The notes beneath the pieces were generated by a model, which was not told where the DNA came from, did not search any database, and saw nothing but the letters and a program-made list of their open reading frames with translations. Shown here in pieces: positions 17,183 to 25,455 of a stretch of 64,000 bases of DNA. A program made the translations under genes and the position numbers. Source of the stretch: CAYLLN01 sp964384375 (lineage in GTDB: Bacteria > Planctomycetota > Planctomycetia > Pirellulales > Pirellulaceae); assembly GCA_964384375.1 (NCBI GenBank), contig CAYLLN010000004.1, positions 1-64,000 of the forward strand, in the 5' to 3' direction. How positions within the stretch are numbered: the stretch's first letter is position 1; every line of letters begins with the position of its first letter.

Positions 17183-19471
17183 TTGCGGAAGGAAAAACTG
17201 AGTTCAACCAGCAGTTTGGTCCCCGCGACAGTGTTCGCCATTGTCGCGCTGGGCTACCTCGTCTGGTTCATCCCGCAATCCGCGGCGCGGGTCTCGCTGC
17301 TGGCCGAACTCGGCGATCCCTTCGCGTTTGTTGCCCAATGGTTCGGGCCAGCCGGAACGCCGCTGGGGTTCTTGGATCGCATTCCAGTCGTACTCATGGC
17401 CATCGCCGTGCTCGGAGCGGCTTATGGATTCGGCCGGCTGCTGCTGGATGGGCTGAGACTGGCCGATGCTCTCCCCGCAACCGAACACGATGTTTTCGCC
17501 CTCGCAGCCGGAATGAGCCTGGTCTCGACCGCCATGCTATTGCTCGGCCTGGCGGGCGTGCTGGCGTGGCCCATGCTGCTGCTCGTCGTCCTATGCGGTT
17601 GGCTGGTCGGCGCGTGGCGGGTCTGGCACGACATCTATTGGCAAGGCGCATCGCTCGAAATCAATCTCAAACCTCGCTGGAGGCGTCAACGTCCTGACCG
17701 TAGCCCGCCGGGTTTAGGGTTTCTGGTTATCCTCCTTCTTGGCTCGCTGCTGCCGCCGTGGGACTTCGATGTCCGCGAGTATCACTTGCAAGTGCCGAAG
17801 GAGTGGCTAGCGCAGGGGCAAATCACGTTTCTGCCGCACAACGTCTATGGCAACATGCCGCTGGCTGCCGAGATGCCCGCGCTGCTCGCGATGGGGCTCT
17901 GGCCGGGCGAGCACGGTTGGTTCTATGGGGCGCTCGCGGGCAAAGTGGTCATCGCTGCGTTCGCAGCCATCACCGCGGTGGGAGTCGCATGCGCCGGCCA
18001 GCGCATTGCGGGTAAACCCGGCGGCATCCTGGCCGCTGTCGTGTTTCTATCGCACCCGTGGGTCATTCAAGTCTCCATCAATGGCCTCAACGACGGTGTG
18101 CTGGCGTGCTATGTGTTTCTCGCGCTCTATGCGATATGGCTCGCCCGCCGCGGCGAGTGCAGCTACTTCTTGCCGGGACTTTTGGCGGGAGCGGCGGCAG
18201 CGGTGAAATATCCGGGGCTGGCGTTTGCGGTGGCGCCGGTTGCGATGTGGGCGATGATTCCGCGGCGAACATTCGTGCGGCAAGAAGAAGGGGGCTCGGC
18301 GGGAGCCTCGCCCTCCCAACAAGCCTCGCCCTCTTACGGCATGGCAATTGTCCTGGTGCTTGCTGGCATCTTGCTCGGCGGCGGAGTGTGGTATGCAAAG
18401 AATGCCGTCCTCACGGGCAACCCAGTGTATCCACTGGCTTATGGCATCTTCGGTGGCAAGACGCGAACCGCTGAGAAAGCGGCTCAGTGGGACAAAGCTC
18501 ACCAGGTGCCGCGCGATGAGCGGGGTTGGCGATATTCGGCAGGGCAATTGGCCGGTTCCGCATTACGTGTTGCCGGCCGCGATCCGCTGGCTAGTCCCCT
18601 CGTCGTACCGCTGATGATTGCGGCACTGTTCGTCCTGGTCAGCAAAGTAGGTTCCTCACACCGTGAGGAACCAGCCGCTGGAAAAGTGCCTCGATCGGTT
18701 GCGTCCAATGCCCAGTCAGCATCAACCGGTTCGCCGGTCCCTGACGGCGTCAGGAACCTACTTTGGGCATTCGCAGCACTGGCGTGGATCCTCGCCGTCT
18801 GGTGGTTCCTCTCGCATCGGCTCGATCGGTTTCTGCTACCGGCATGGCCACTGGTCGCGGTGATTGCCGCAGTGGCTGCCTTGCCGGAGGATCGCTGGTG
18901 GCGGCGGACCGTGACCGTCGTCGTCTGGATCGGACTGGCGTATTGCTATCTGGCCGCTAGTTCGACGCTCGTCGGCGACAATCGCTGGTTCGTGTCGCTG
19001 GAACAGCTCCGCCGCGACCAACCGTGGCCGCAGCACACGCCGCAAAGGGTCAAGCTTTCGCATCGATGGCTGAATGAGAACGTGAAACCTGGGCAGGCCG
19101 TGCTGCTCGTCGGCGATGCGGAACCGTTCGAGCTGGAGATGCCGGCGTTCTACAACACGTGCTTCGACGACTGTCTGCTGTGCGACTGGATGCTGAACAA
19201 GTCGCCAAGCGAGCGTCACCAAGAACTGGCCCGCCGCAACATCGCCTGGGTGGTCGTCGATTGGCCGGAGATCGCCCGGTATCAGCAACCGGGTAACTAC
19301 GGATTCGATCCGCGGTTCAAGGCCGAACTGCTCGATGAGCTTGTGCAGCAGGGTGTGCTCGACCCGCCAGTGAAGCTGGGCGAGGGATACGAAACGCGGC
19401 ACACCGAGGCATACCCCGTCCGGGGTGTCGCTCCGAAACCGGAGTCGGCCGGCGGGGTTCAATCCAGATGA
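17183..19471 (+). CDS. Polytopic glycosyltransferase-like membrane protein (GT-C/ArnT style)
   Basis: 762 residues with roughly 11-13 membrane helices and a soluble C-terminal domain. The layout resembles lipid-linked-sugar GT-C enzymes of the ArnT/PMT type, including DFDVREYHLQVPKEWL in the first large loop, where such enzymes keep an acidic catalytic pair. Start is a TTG with GGAG eight bases upstream. Two repeat insertions are read through in frame: about residues 371-384 (SAGASPSQQASPS) and about 488-527 (a type D paired hairpin). The stop codon lies inside another repeat (19466-19537). Donor and acceptor unknown. Confidence 0.75.
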   Translation: MRKEKLSSTSSLVPATVFAIVALGYLVWFIPQSAARVSLLAELGDPFAFVAQWFGPAGTPLGFLDRIPVVLMAIAVLGAAYGFGRLLLDGLRLADALPATEHDVFALAAGMSLVSTAMLLLGLAGVLAWPMLLLVVLCGWLVGAWRVWHDIYWQGASLEINLKPRWRRQRPDRSPPGLGFLVILLLGSLLPPWDFDVREYHLQVPKEWLAQGQITFLPHNVYGNMPLAAEMPALLAMGLWPGEHGWFYGALAGKVVIAAFAAITAVGVACAGQRIAGKPGGILAAVVFLSHPWVIQVSINGLNDGVLACYVFLALYAIWLARRGECSYFLPGLLAGAAAAVKYPGLAFAVAPVAMWAMIPRRTFVRQEEGGSAGASPSQQASPSYGMAIVLVLAGILLGGGVWYAKNAVLTGNPVYPLAYGIFGGKTRTAEKAAQWDKAHQVPRDERGWRYSAGQLAGSALRVAGRDPLASPLVVPLMIAALFVLVSKVGSSHREEPAAGKVPRSVASNAQSASTGSPVPDGVRNLLWAFAALAWILAVWWFLSHRLDRFLLPAWPLVAVIAAVAALPEDRWWRRTVTVVVWIGLAYCYLAASSTLVGDNRWFVSLEQLRRDQPWPQHTPQRVKLSHRWLNENVKPGQAVLLVGDAEPFELEMPAFYNTCFDDCLLCDWMLNKSPSERHQELARRNIAWVVVDWPEIARYQQPGNYGFDPRFKAELLDELVQQGVLDPPVKLGEGYETRHTEAYPVRGVAPKPESAGGVQSR
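18293..18333. repeat. Type E repeat inside the glycosyltransferase-like gene
   Basis: Begins GGCTCGGCGGGAGCCTCG, is followed by CCCTCCC, and then has a second partial AAGCCTCGCCCTC unit. It is translated as an Ala/Ser-rich loop between membrane helices. Related copies lie at 32494-32517 and 50586-50612. Confidence 0.65.
18644..18764. repeat. Type D paired-hairpin element inside a coding region
   Basis: Left hairpin: stem GGTTCCTCAC, loop ACC (18650-18672). Right hairpin: stem GGTCCCTGAC with loop GGC (18736-18758), with one mismatch. The outer AAAGTAGG and CCTACTTT pair, so the whole unit is an inverted repeat of about 120 nt. It is open in the glycosyltransferase-like frame and encodes a polar linker (GSSHREEPAAGKVPRS and so on) just before a membrane helix. 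Confidence 0.8.
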
Positions 19472-19537
19472 CCAAATCCCAATGACCAAAGGGAGCCGAC
19501 AGCCCTGGTCATTGCGGCTTGGTCATTGGTCATTCGA
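19466..19537. repeat. Type H inverted repeat at gene end
   Basis: Tandem ATGACCAA units followed by tandem TTGGTCATT units, matching the copy at 6793-6868. The stop codon TGA of the upstream gene is part of the first ATGACC unit. A terminator role is likely before the ECF sigma operon. Confidence 0.65.
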
Positions 19538-19636
19538 CCACGCTGGTCCCAAGTCCGCCTCCCGCATAGATTTACAAACAGAGACTGGTAAGTAGCGTAC
19601 CTGAGTTTATATCCGTCCCCGCCCGAGCCCTTCGCG

Positions 19637-20329
19637 TTGGCTTTGACCACTCCGCCGTATCGTTACGATCTGCACGACCCCGACGTGCGGCTCATGCTTC
19701 AGGTGCGCGACGGCAATGCTGCCGCGTTCGAGGAGCTCGTGCTGCGCTATCAAAACCGCCTGTTGACGGTCCTCGAGCACCTCGTGAACAACCGCGAACA
19801 AGCCGAGGACCTGGCGCAGGAAGTTTTCCTGCGGGTTTATCGGGCGCGGGAGCGATATGAACCGGGGGCGAAGTTCAGCACGTGGCTGTTCACCATTGCG
19901 AACAACGTCGCCAGCAACGCCCGCCGCTCGCATGCCCGCCGCAAGGAGGTGGGGGTGCCGGAGCGGACCAATGGCAGCGGCAGCATGGCGATCCAGCTCG
20001 ATCAGCTCGCCAAGGCGGCCAGCGGCCTGATGCCGGCCCGGGCCCTCGACAAGGCAGAGCAGGCCGAGATGGTTCGCGAGGCGGTGCAGTCGCTGTCCGA
20101 ACGGCAGCGGATGGCGCTCCTCCTCTCGAAGTTCGAGGGGATGAGCTACCAGGACATTGCCGACACGATGGGGCTCTCGGTGCAGGCGATCAAGTCGCTT
20201 CTCTCGCGAGCCCGCGTGAACCTGAAAGAAATTTTGACGCCGTATATCGAACAGGGAATTCGGCCCGAGGACGGGCCACGACCCACCCACGATCCATCCG
20301 AGGCGGATGATGAAGGCAGGCCAATATGA
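19637..20329 (+). CDS. ECF-type RNA polymerase sigma factor
   Basis: 230-residue sigma-70 family regulator with region 2 (LVLRYQNRLLTVLEHLVNN, then EDLAQEVFLRVYRARERY and TWLFTIANNVASNARR) and region 4 (LSERQRMALLLSKFEGMSYQ, IADTMGLSVQAIKSLLSRAR). A spacer of about 40 residues and a polar tail (PRPTHDPSEADDEG) make it longer than minimal ECFs. The likely start is a TTG at 19637. It overlaps the anti-sigma gene by four bases (ATGA), the usual layout for a sigma/anti-sigma pair. Target genes are unknown. Confidence 0.92.
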   Translation: MALTTPPYRYDLHDPDVRLMLQVRDGNAAAFEELVLRYQNRLLTVLEHLVNNREQAEDLAQEVFLRVYRARERYEPGAKFSTWLFTIANNVASNARRSHARRKEVGVPERTNGSGSMAIQLDQLAKAASGLMPARALDKAEQAEMVREAVQSLSERQRMALLLSKFEGMSYQDIADTMGLSVQAIKSLLSRARVNLKEILTPYIEQGIRPEDGPRPTHDPSEADDEGRPI

Positions 20330-20832
20330 CCGACGAACAAACCCTTTCGACCGAAGAAGCCATTGACCAGGAGATCGTCGCCTATCTCGACGGCGAGCTC
20401 GATCCCACCACGGCCGCCAAGGTCGAGCGGCGAATGGCGGAAGATCCGCGCTACAACGCCCGCCTCATCAAGCTCGAAAAGGCGTGGGACATGCTCGATA
20501 CGCTCGGCGCGGCCGATGCCGACGAGAGCTTCACGCACAGCACGATGGCGATGGTCGCCCTCAAGGCCCAGGAGGATGTGGCCGCCGAAACTAAATCCGC
20601 CAGCCGTCAGCAAACGCTCCGCTGGGTCGGCTTGGCTACAGTCGCTCTCGTGGCTGCCGGCCTCACTTATTACTTCGTCGATCAGCGGCTGAATCGCGAG
20701 AATCGCGAGCTGGTTCGCGACCTTCCCGTGATCGAACGGCTCGACGAGTATCGCAACATCGACAGCGTCGAGTTCCTCGAACGGCTGCAGAAGGAAGGCT
20801 TGTTCGCCGCGGAGGTGAACGATGCGATGTAA
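20326..20832 (+). CDS. Membrane-bound anti-sigma factor
   Basis: 168 residues. The N-terminal cytoplasmic part opens with IVAYLDGELDPTTAAKVERR, the hallmark of anti-sigma N-termini. A single membrane helix lies at about residues 100-118 (VGLATVALVAAGLTYYFV), and a short periplasmic tail follows. The HxxxCxxC zinc motif of ZAS-type anti-sigmas is absent. It is coupled to the sigma gene upstream and overlaps the next gene by eleven bases. It presumably holds the sigma factor inactive at the membrane until a signal arrives. Confidence 0.82.
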   Translation: MTDEQTLSTEEAIDQEIVAYLDGELDPTTAAKVERRMAEDPRYNARLIKLEKAWDMLDTLGAADADESFTHSTMAMVALKAQEDVAAETKSASRQQTLRWVGLATVALVAAGLTYYFVDQRLNRENRELVRDLPVIERLDEYRNIDSVEFLERLQKEGLFAAEVNDAM

Positions 20833-21874
20833 GCGGATTTCAGATTTCAGATTTCAGATTGCAGATTTGGCGGTCGGCTTGGCCGTTGTGCTTGGTGTCG
20901 GTGGATTTGTTGCGGTTGCACTCGCCGATACGGCTGCCGAGCGGGCTGCGCGGCTGGAAAAGCTCTCGGCAAGCGAGAAGGAAGAGTTGCTCCGCAAGAA
21001 GCAGCGGTTCGACAAGCTCGATGCGGACGAACAGGCCCGCCTCCGCAAGCTGCACGAATCGCTGTCGGCCAAGCCGGACGCAGCACAACTTGAGGGGGTG
21101 CTCATCCGCTATTCGAACTGGCTCAAGGGGCTCAATTCGGCGCAGCGTTCGGAAATCCTCGACATGCCGACCGAGGAACGCGTGGCACGTATCAAGCAGA
21201 TCGTGCAGATGCAGGAGCAGCAGCGCTTCCGCGACTTCGTCGATTACAACCTCCCTGGGCCGGATCAGGACTTGATTTACCAGTGGCTCGACAAATTCGT
21301 TGAGACGAACGAGAAGGACATTTTGAATGCGATTCACGACGATCGCGATCGCCGCCGCATTCGCGAGATCGACGATGCTCAGGCTCGTCGCCGCATGCTG
21401 ATCACGCGGCTCGGTTCGCGGTGGTTCAATTCGCGGATGCCGTTCCCTTCGGAGACGGAAATCGACGCGATGGTCGCCACGCTTTCCGAAATGACTCGGA
21501 AGGAACTTGAAAAGGCCAAGGACGCCACCGAGCGGCAAGACCGCATGAAACACCTGGTCGGTGCCGCGATCTTCAGCATCAACTTCCCGCATCCGAGCGA
21601 AGACGAACTGCGGAAATTCTATGCGGCGCTATCTGCGGACAAACGAGCGCCGCTGGAAAACCTCGAACCGGCCGAACTACTGCCCGAGTTGCGGCGGCTC
21701 TATCGGATGGATCAATTTGCCAAGCAAGGGGGACCGTGGCGCGGCGGCCCTCGCCCGCCAGGTGGTGAAGGCCCGCGCGGCGGCCGAGGCGGCGGCTTTG
21801 GCCCTCCTCCTCCGCCCGACTTCGGCCAGCAGCCGCCGGGCTTTGCCAGTCCAGCGCCGGACAAGAAGAAATAG
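20822..21874 (+). CDS. Secreted Pro/Gly-rich-tailed protein, third gene of the sigma operon
   Basis: 350 residues: a signal-anchor-like N-terminus, a long charged helical region (residues ~45-290, many Lys/Glu/Arg, resembling DUF3106-type helical proteins), and a Gly/Pro-rich tail (GGPWRGGPRPPGGEGPRGGR). The first codons overlap the anti-sigma gene. Residues ~5-16 (RISDFRFQIADL) are encoded by a dispersed repeat tract, so the native start may have been altered. It may sense envelope conditions for the anti-sigma factor, by position only. Function not recognised. Confidence 0.7.
   Translation: MRCKRISDFRFQIADLAVGLAVVLGVGGFVAVALADTAAERAARLEKLSASEKEELLRKKQRFDKLDADEQARLRKLHESLSAKPDAAQLEGVLIRYSNWLKGLNSAQRSEILDMPTEERVARIKQIVQMQEQQRFRDFVDYNLPGPDQDLIYQWLDKFVETNEKDILNAIHDDRDRRRIREIDDAQARRRMLITRLGSRWFNSRMPFPSETEIDAMVATLSEMTRKELEKAKDATERQDRMKHLVGAAIFSINFPHPSEDELRKFYAALSADKRAPLENLEPAELLPELRRLYRMDQFAKQGGPWRGGPRPPGGEGPRGGRGGGFGPPPPPDFGQQPPGFASPAPDKKK
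20834..20872. repeat. Type G repeat in a signal-peptide region
   Basis: Tandem GATTTCAGATTTCAGATT-type units, the reverse sense of the tract at 5735-5768. Here it is translated as SDFRFQIADL just ahead of the hydrophobic core of the signal sequence. Confidence 0.75.
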
Positions 21875-21982
21875 TTCGCGGCATCCGAGGGCGCAATTTG
21901 CCCGGCGATGAATTACAACGAAGGTTAGTTTGACCCGCCTTCGACATCGCTGCTTTCCAAAGCCCTGCCTGCGAATCCCTCC

Positions 21983-24900
21983 ATGATGCTGTTTGCCCGC
22001 TACGCTGCTGGATGTATCGGCGCGCTCGTTGTTCTCGCCTCTGCTGCCGCACGAGCCGACGACTCGCGTGAGGCACTCGACTACTTCGAGCGTGAGGTGC
22101 GCCCCGTTCTGGTCAATCACTGCCAGGAGTGTCACGGCGCGAAGAAGCAAGAGTCAGGCCTGCGGCTCGACTCGCGCGAGGCGTTGCTGAAGGGGGGCCT
22201 CTCCGGAGCGGCAATCGTTCCCGGCGAGCCGGGCAAGAGCCTGCTCGTCGCGGCGATTCGCCATGAAGGGGACGTGCAGATGCCCCCCAAGGCAAAACTG
22301 ACCGAAGCCCAGATCGCCGCGGTCACGCACTGGGTCAAGCTCGGTGCGCCTTGGCCTAAAAGCGATTCGCCTGGAAGCAAGACGGCGGATGCCGGTCGGA
22401 CCCACTGGGCCTTTCAGCCGGTGCGCGATCCGCCCGTTCCTGTAGCCGAAGGAAACAAGTCACCCAATCCGATCGACGCTTTCATCCGGGCGAAGCTGGC
22501 CGAGAAGGGGCTCGCTCCGTCGCCGCGAGCGGATGCGCGAACGCTTGCCAGGCGGGCGTCGTTTGATCTGACAGGCCTGCCGCCGTCGCCCACGGATTCT
22601 GATTCATTGGAGTATCCGGCCTACGTCGAACAACTCCTCGCATCACCGCACTACGGCGAGCAATGGGGCCGGCACTGGCTTGATGTGGCTCGCTACTCGG
22701 ATACGAAGGGATACGTCTATGGCCGCGAACAGCGGATGTGGGTCCATGCCTGGGTCTATCGCGACTGGGTCGTGCAGGCGCTAAACGACGACCTGCCTTA
22801 CGACCGCTTCCTGCTGTTGCAGATCGCCGCGGACCAGGTCGCGCCCGACGATCGCTCGTCGTGGGCGGCGATGGGTTTTCTTACGCTCGGCCGGAGATTC
22901 CTCGGCGTGCAACGCGACATCATTGATGATCGGATCGACGTGGTGACTCGCGGCACCATGGGGCTAACCGTCGGTTGTGCCCGCTGCCACGATCACAAGT
23001 ACGACCCCATTCCCACCCGCGACTATTACTCCCTGTACGGCGTGTTCCAAAGCTGCATCGAGCATATCGAGCCGATAGCCCAGCCGTTGGCCGAGCAGCA
23101 GGACGTGGCGTACAAGACGTACACGGCGGAACTGGAGAAGCGGCGGAAGGCGCTCGCCGACAAACTCGCTGCGATTCGCTTGGAAACGGCCAATCGAAAC
23201 CGGAGCCGCGTCGGCGACTATCTCGCGGCTCAGCTCGAATTGCACAAGTATCCGGCCGAGGGCTTCGATCAGATTCTGGAGAAGACGGATCTGTTGCCGA
23301 ACTTCGTCCGCGTCTGGCAGGAGTATCTCGCCGAGGCTGGCAGGCGGGGCGATCCGATCTTTGCCGCGTGGCACACGTATGCCGGCATACCGCACCGGGA
23401 GTTTGCGGCCAAAGCCGGAGAAGCGACAGCAATTCTGGCGGCGCGGCCAGCCGGCGAGGTGCATCCGCTGGTGGCGGCGAAGTTTGCTTCACCGCCAGCG
23501 ACGATGGCGGAGGTCGCCAAGCGCTATGGCGAGCTCTTCGCCGAAGCCGAGCGCCAATGGCAGGAGCAGACGAAGGCCGCTTCCGAGAAGAAAGAGCCGC
23601 TGACGACGGCGCTCTCTGATGCCGCGGCTGAGGCCCTGCGACAGGTAATCTACGATCCGCGCGGACCGTGCGAAGTTCCCGACGAACCGATCGTGAACAT
23701 CGAATATGTCGTGGATTCGGCCTCTAACAACGAACTGTGGAAGCTGCAAAACGAGCTCGACAACTGGATTCTGCAATCGCCGCCAAGCGTCCGGCATTCG
23801 ATTGTGCTCGCCGACCGCGACGTGCCGACGACACCCCGCGTGTTCAAGCGCGGCAACCCGGCCAACCCGGGCGACCAGGTGCCGCGGCAGTTTGTGGAAA
23901 TCGTTGCCGGCGCGAATCGCGAGCCATTCACCACCGGCAGCGGGCGTCTGGAACTCGCCAAGGCGATCGTCGATCCGGCCAACCCACTCACCGCCCGGGT
24001 GATCGTCAATCGCGTTTGGACGCATCACTTTGGCGCGGGCCTCGTCCGCACGCCGAGCGACTTTGGCACGCGGGCCGAAACGCCCAGCCATCCGGAGCTG
24101 CTCGATTGGCTTACCAGTCGCTTCATCGAAGACGGCTGGTCGCTGAAGAAGCTGCATCGGAGGATCATGCTGAGCGAGACGTATCAGCAGCGGTCAGAGG
24201 TCAGGGTTCAGGGTTCAGAAATAGCCGGCCTGAACCCTGAACCCCGAACCCCGAACCCTTCCTCGATCGATCCCGAAAATCGCCTCTTGTGGCGTTTCTC
24301 TCCTCGTCGCCTCACGTTCGAAGAGCTGCGCGATTCGCTCGTCGCGGCTTGCGGCAAGCTCGATCCGGCGGTCGGCGGCCGGGCGGGAGATTTATTCTCG
24401 CCCGCGTTCGCGCGCCGCTCGCTCTACGGCACGATCGACCGGCAGTTCTTGCCGAGCACGCTTCGCGTCTTTGACTTTGCCAATCCCGACCTGCATATTC
24501 CTCTGCGGAGCGAAACGACCGTCCCGCAGCAGGCTCTCTTCTTTCTGAATCACCCGCTGGCCGTCGGCTACGCACAGCAGCTTGCCGCGCGGTCGGCCAA
24601 TGACGCCAAGGACGACGCAGCCCGCGTGCAAGCGCTTTACCAATTCGCCTATCAACGTCCCGCGACCGAAGGTGAAGTCCAAGCGGCCCTCGAATTCGTC
24701 AAGCTCGCCGTTGCCGATCCGGCGGGACAAACCTCCGCCACAGCGGGCGCGTGGCAGTACGGCTTTGGCGCGACGAGCGACGCGCACGATCGCGTCACGA
24801 GCTTCGAGAGCCTGCCGCACTTCACCGGGACCGCGTGGCAGGGAGGACCGAACTGGCCCGATGCGAAGCTCGGCTGGGCACAGCTCACCGCGGCCGGCGG

Positions 24901-25324
24901 CCATCCGGGGAACGATCTGGCCCATGCCGCCATTCGGCGCTGGACCGCGCCGCGCGACGTGACCGTTCACATCACCTCCACGCTCGTCCACGAACCGGCC
25001 GAAGGGAAGGGCGTTCGCGGTTTTCTGATCAGCAGCCGCTCGGGCCTCGTCGCCGAGGCGAAGGTGCACCACGGCCAGGCCGATTTTCATGCGAAATCGC
25101 TGGAGCTCAAGGCCGGGGACACGCTCGATTTTGTCGCTGACATCGGCGACTCGCTGGCGTACAACCAGTTCTACTGGAAGGCTCGGATCGCCGCGGCCGA
25201 CGATTCAGGCCTCGTCTTCGAGTCGGCAGCCGATTTCCAGAACCAAATCCAAACCCGGCTGACTCCCTGGGAGCAACTCGCGCAGGTGCTTCTGTCGGCT
25301 AACGAGTTTGTGTTTGTGGACTAA
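21983..25324 (+). CDS. PSCyt1-DUF1549-DUF1553 planctomycete cytochrome-like protein
   Basis: 1113 residues, secreted (signal peptide MMLFARYAAGCIGALVVLAS). Domains in order: PSCyt1 heme-binding (~30-120) with NHCQECHGAKK, DUF1549 (~155-370) with ARRASFDLTGLPPSPTDSD and CARCHDHKYDPIPTRDYY, and DUF1553 (~625-900) with LARAIVDP-like NPLTARVIVNRVWTHHFG. A C-terminal beta-rich domain of about 180 residues may bind carbohydrate. Such proteins are expanded in planctomycetes and thought to serve redox-linked polysaccharide degradation. A DUF1501 partner normally follows but is missing here. A type F repeat is read in frame at 24202-24260. Confidence 0.92.
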   Translation: MMLFARYAAGCIGALVVLASAAARADDSREALDYFEREVRPVLVNHCQECHGAKKQESGLRLDSREALLKGGLSGAAIVPGEPGKSLLVAAIRHEGDVQMPPKAKLTEAQIAAVTHWVKLGAPWPKSDSPGSKTADAGRTHWAFQPVRDPPVPVAEGNKSPNPIDAFIRAKLAEKGLAPSPRADARTLARRASFDLTGLPPSPTDSDSLEYPAYVEQLLASPHYGEQWGRHWLDVARYSDTKGYVYGREQRMWVHAWVYRDWVVQALNDDLPYDRFLLLQIAADQVAPDDRSSWAAMGFLTLGRRFLGVQRDIIDDRIDVVTRGTMGLTVGCARCHDHKYDPIPTRDYYSLYGVFQSCIEHIEPIAQPLAEQQDVAYKTYTAELEKRRKALADKLAAIRLETANRNRSRVGDYLAAQLELHKYPAEGFDQILEKTDLLPNFVRVWQEYLAEAGRRGDPIFAAWHTYAGIPHREFAAKAGEATAILAARPAGEVHPLVAAKFASPPATMAEVAKRYGELFAEAERQWQEQTKAASEKKEPLTTALSDAAAEALRQVIYDPRGPCEVPDEPIVNIEYVVDSASNNELWKLQNELDNWILQSPPSVRHSIVLADRDVPTTPRVFKRGNPANPGDQVPRQFVEIVAGANREPFTTGSGRLELAKAIVDPANPLTARVIVNRVWTHHFGAGLVRTPSDFGTRAETPSHPELLDWLTSRFIEDGWSLKKLHRRIMLSETYQQRSEVRVQGSEIAGLNPEPRTPNPSSIDPENRLLWRFSPRRLTFEELRDSLVAACGKLDPAVGGRAGDLFSPAFARRSLYGTIDRQFLPSTLRVFDFANPDLHIPLRSETTVPQQALFFLNHPLAVGYAQQLAARSANDAKDDAARVQALYQFAYQRPATEGEVQAALEFVKLAVADPAGQTSATAGAWQYGFGATSDAHDRVTSFESLPHFTGTAWQGGPNWPDAKLGWAQLTAAGGHPGNDLAHAAIRRWTAPRDVTVHITSTLVHEPAEGKGVRGFLISSRSGLVAEAKVHHGQADFHAKSLELKAGDTLDFVADIGDSLAYNQFYWKARIAAADDSGLVFESAADFQNQIQTRLTPWEQLAQVLLSANEFVFVD
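24202..24260. repeat. Type F repeat inside the DUF1553 region
   Basis: TCAGGGTTCAGG on the left pairs with CCTGAACCCTGA on the right, followed by direct CCCGAACC units. Encodes VQGSEIAGLNPEPRTPNP as an insert just after LSETYQQR. A related tract lies at 30110-30190. Confidence 0.75.
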
Positions 25325-25455
25325 TGGGCGAGTCCTGGCTCGGATTTTATACCAAACGGAAGATGGGCAGCGATTTGCGTCTAGAGTCGACTAGAGTCGA
25401 GTTGTGTGGACCATGAATGCGGCAGATGCGCTCGCTTTGTTTAACGCAGAGGCAG

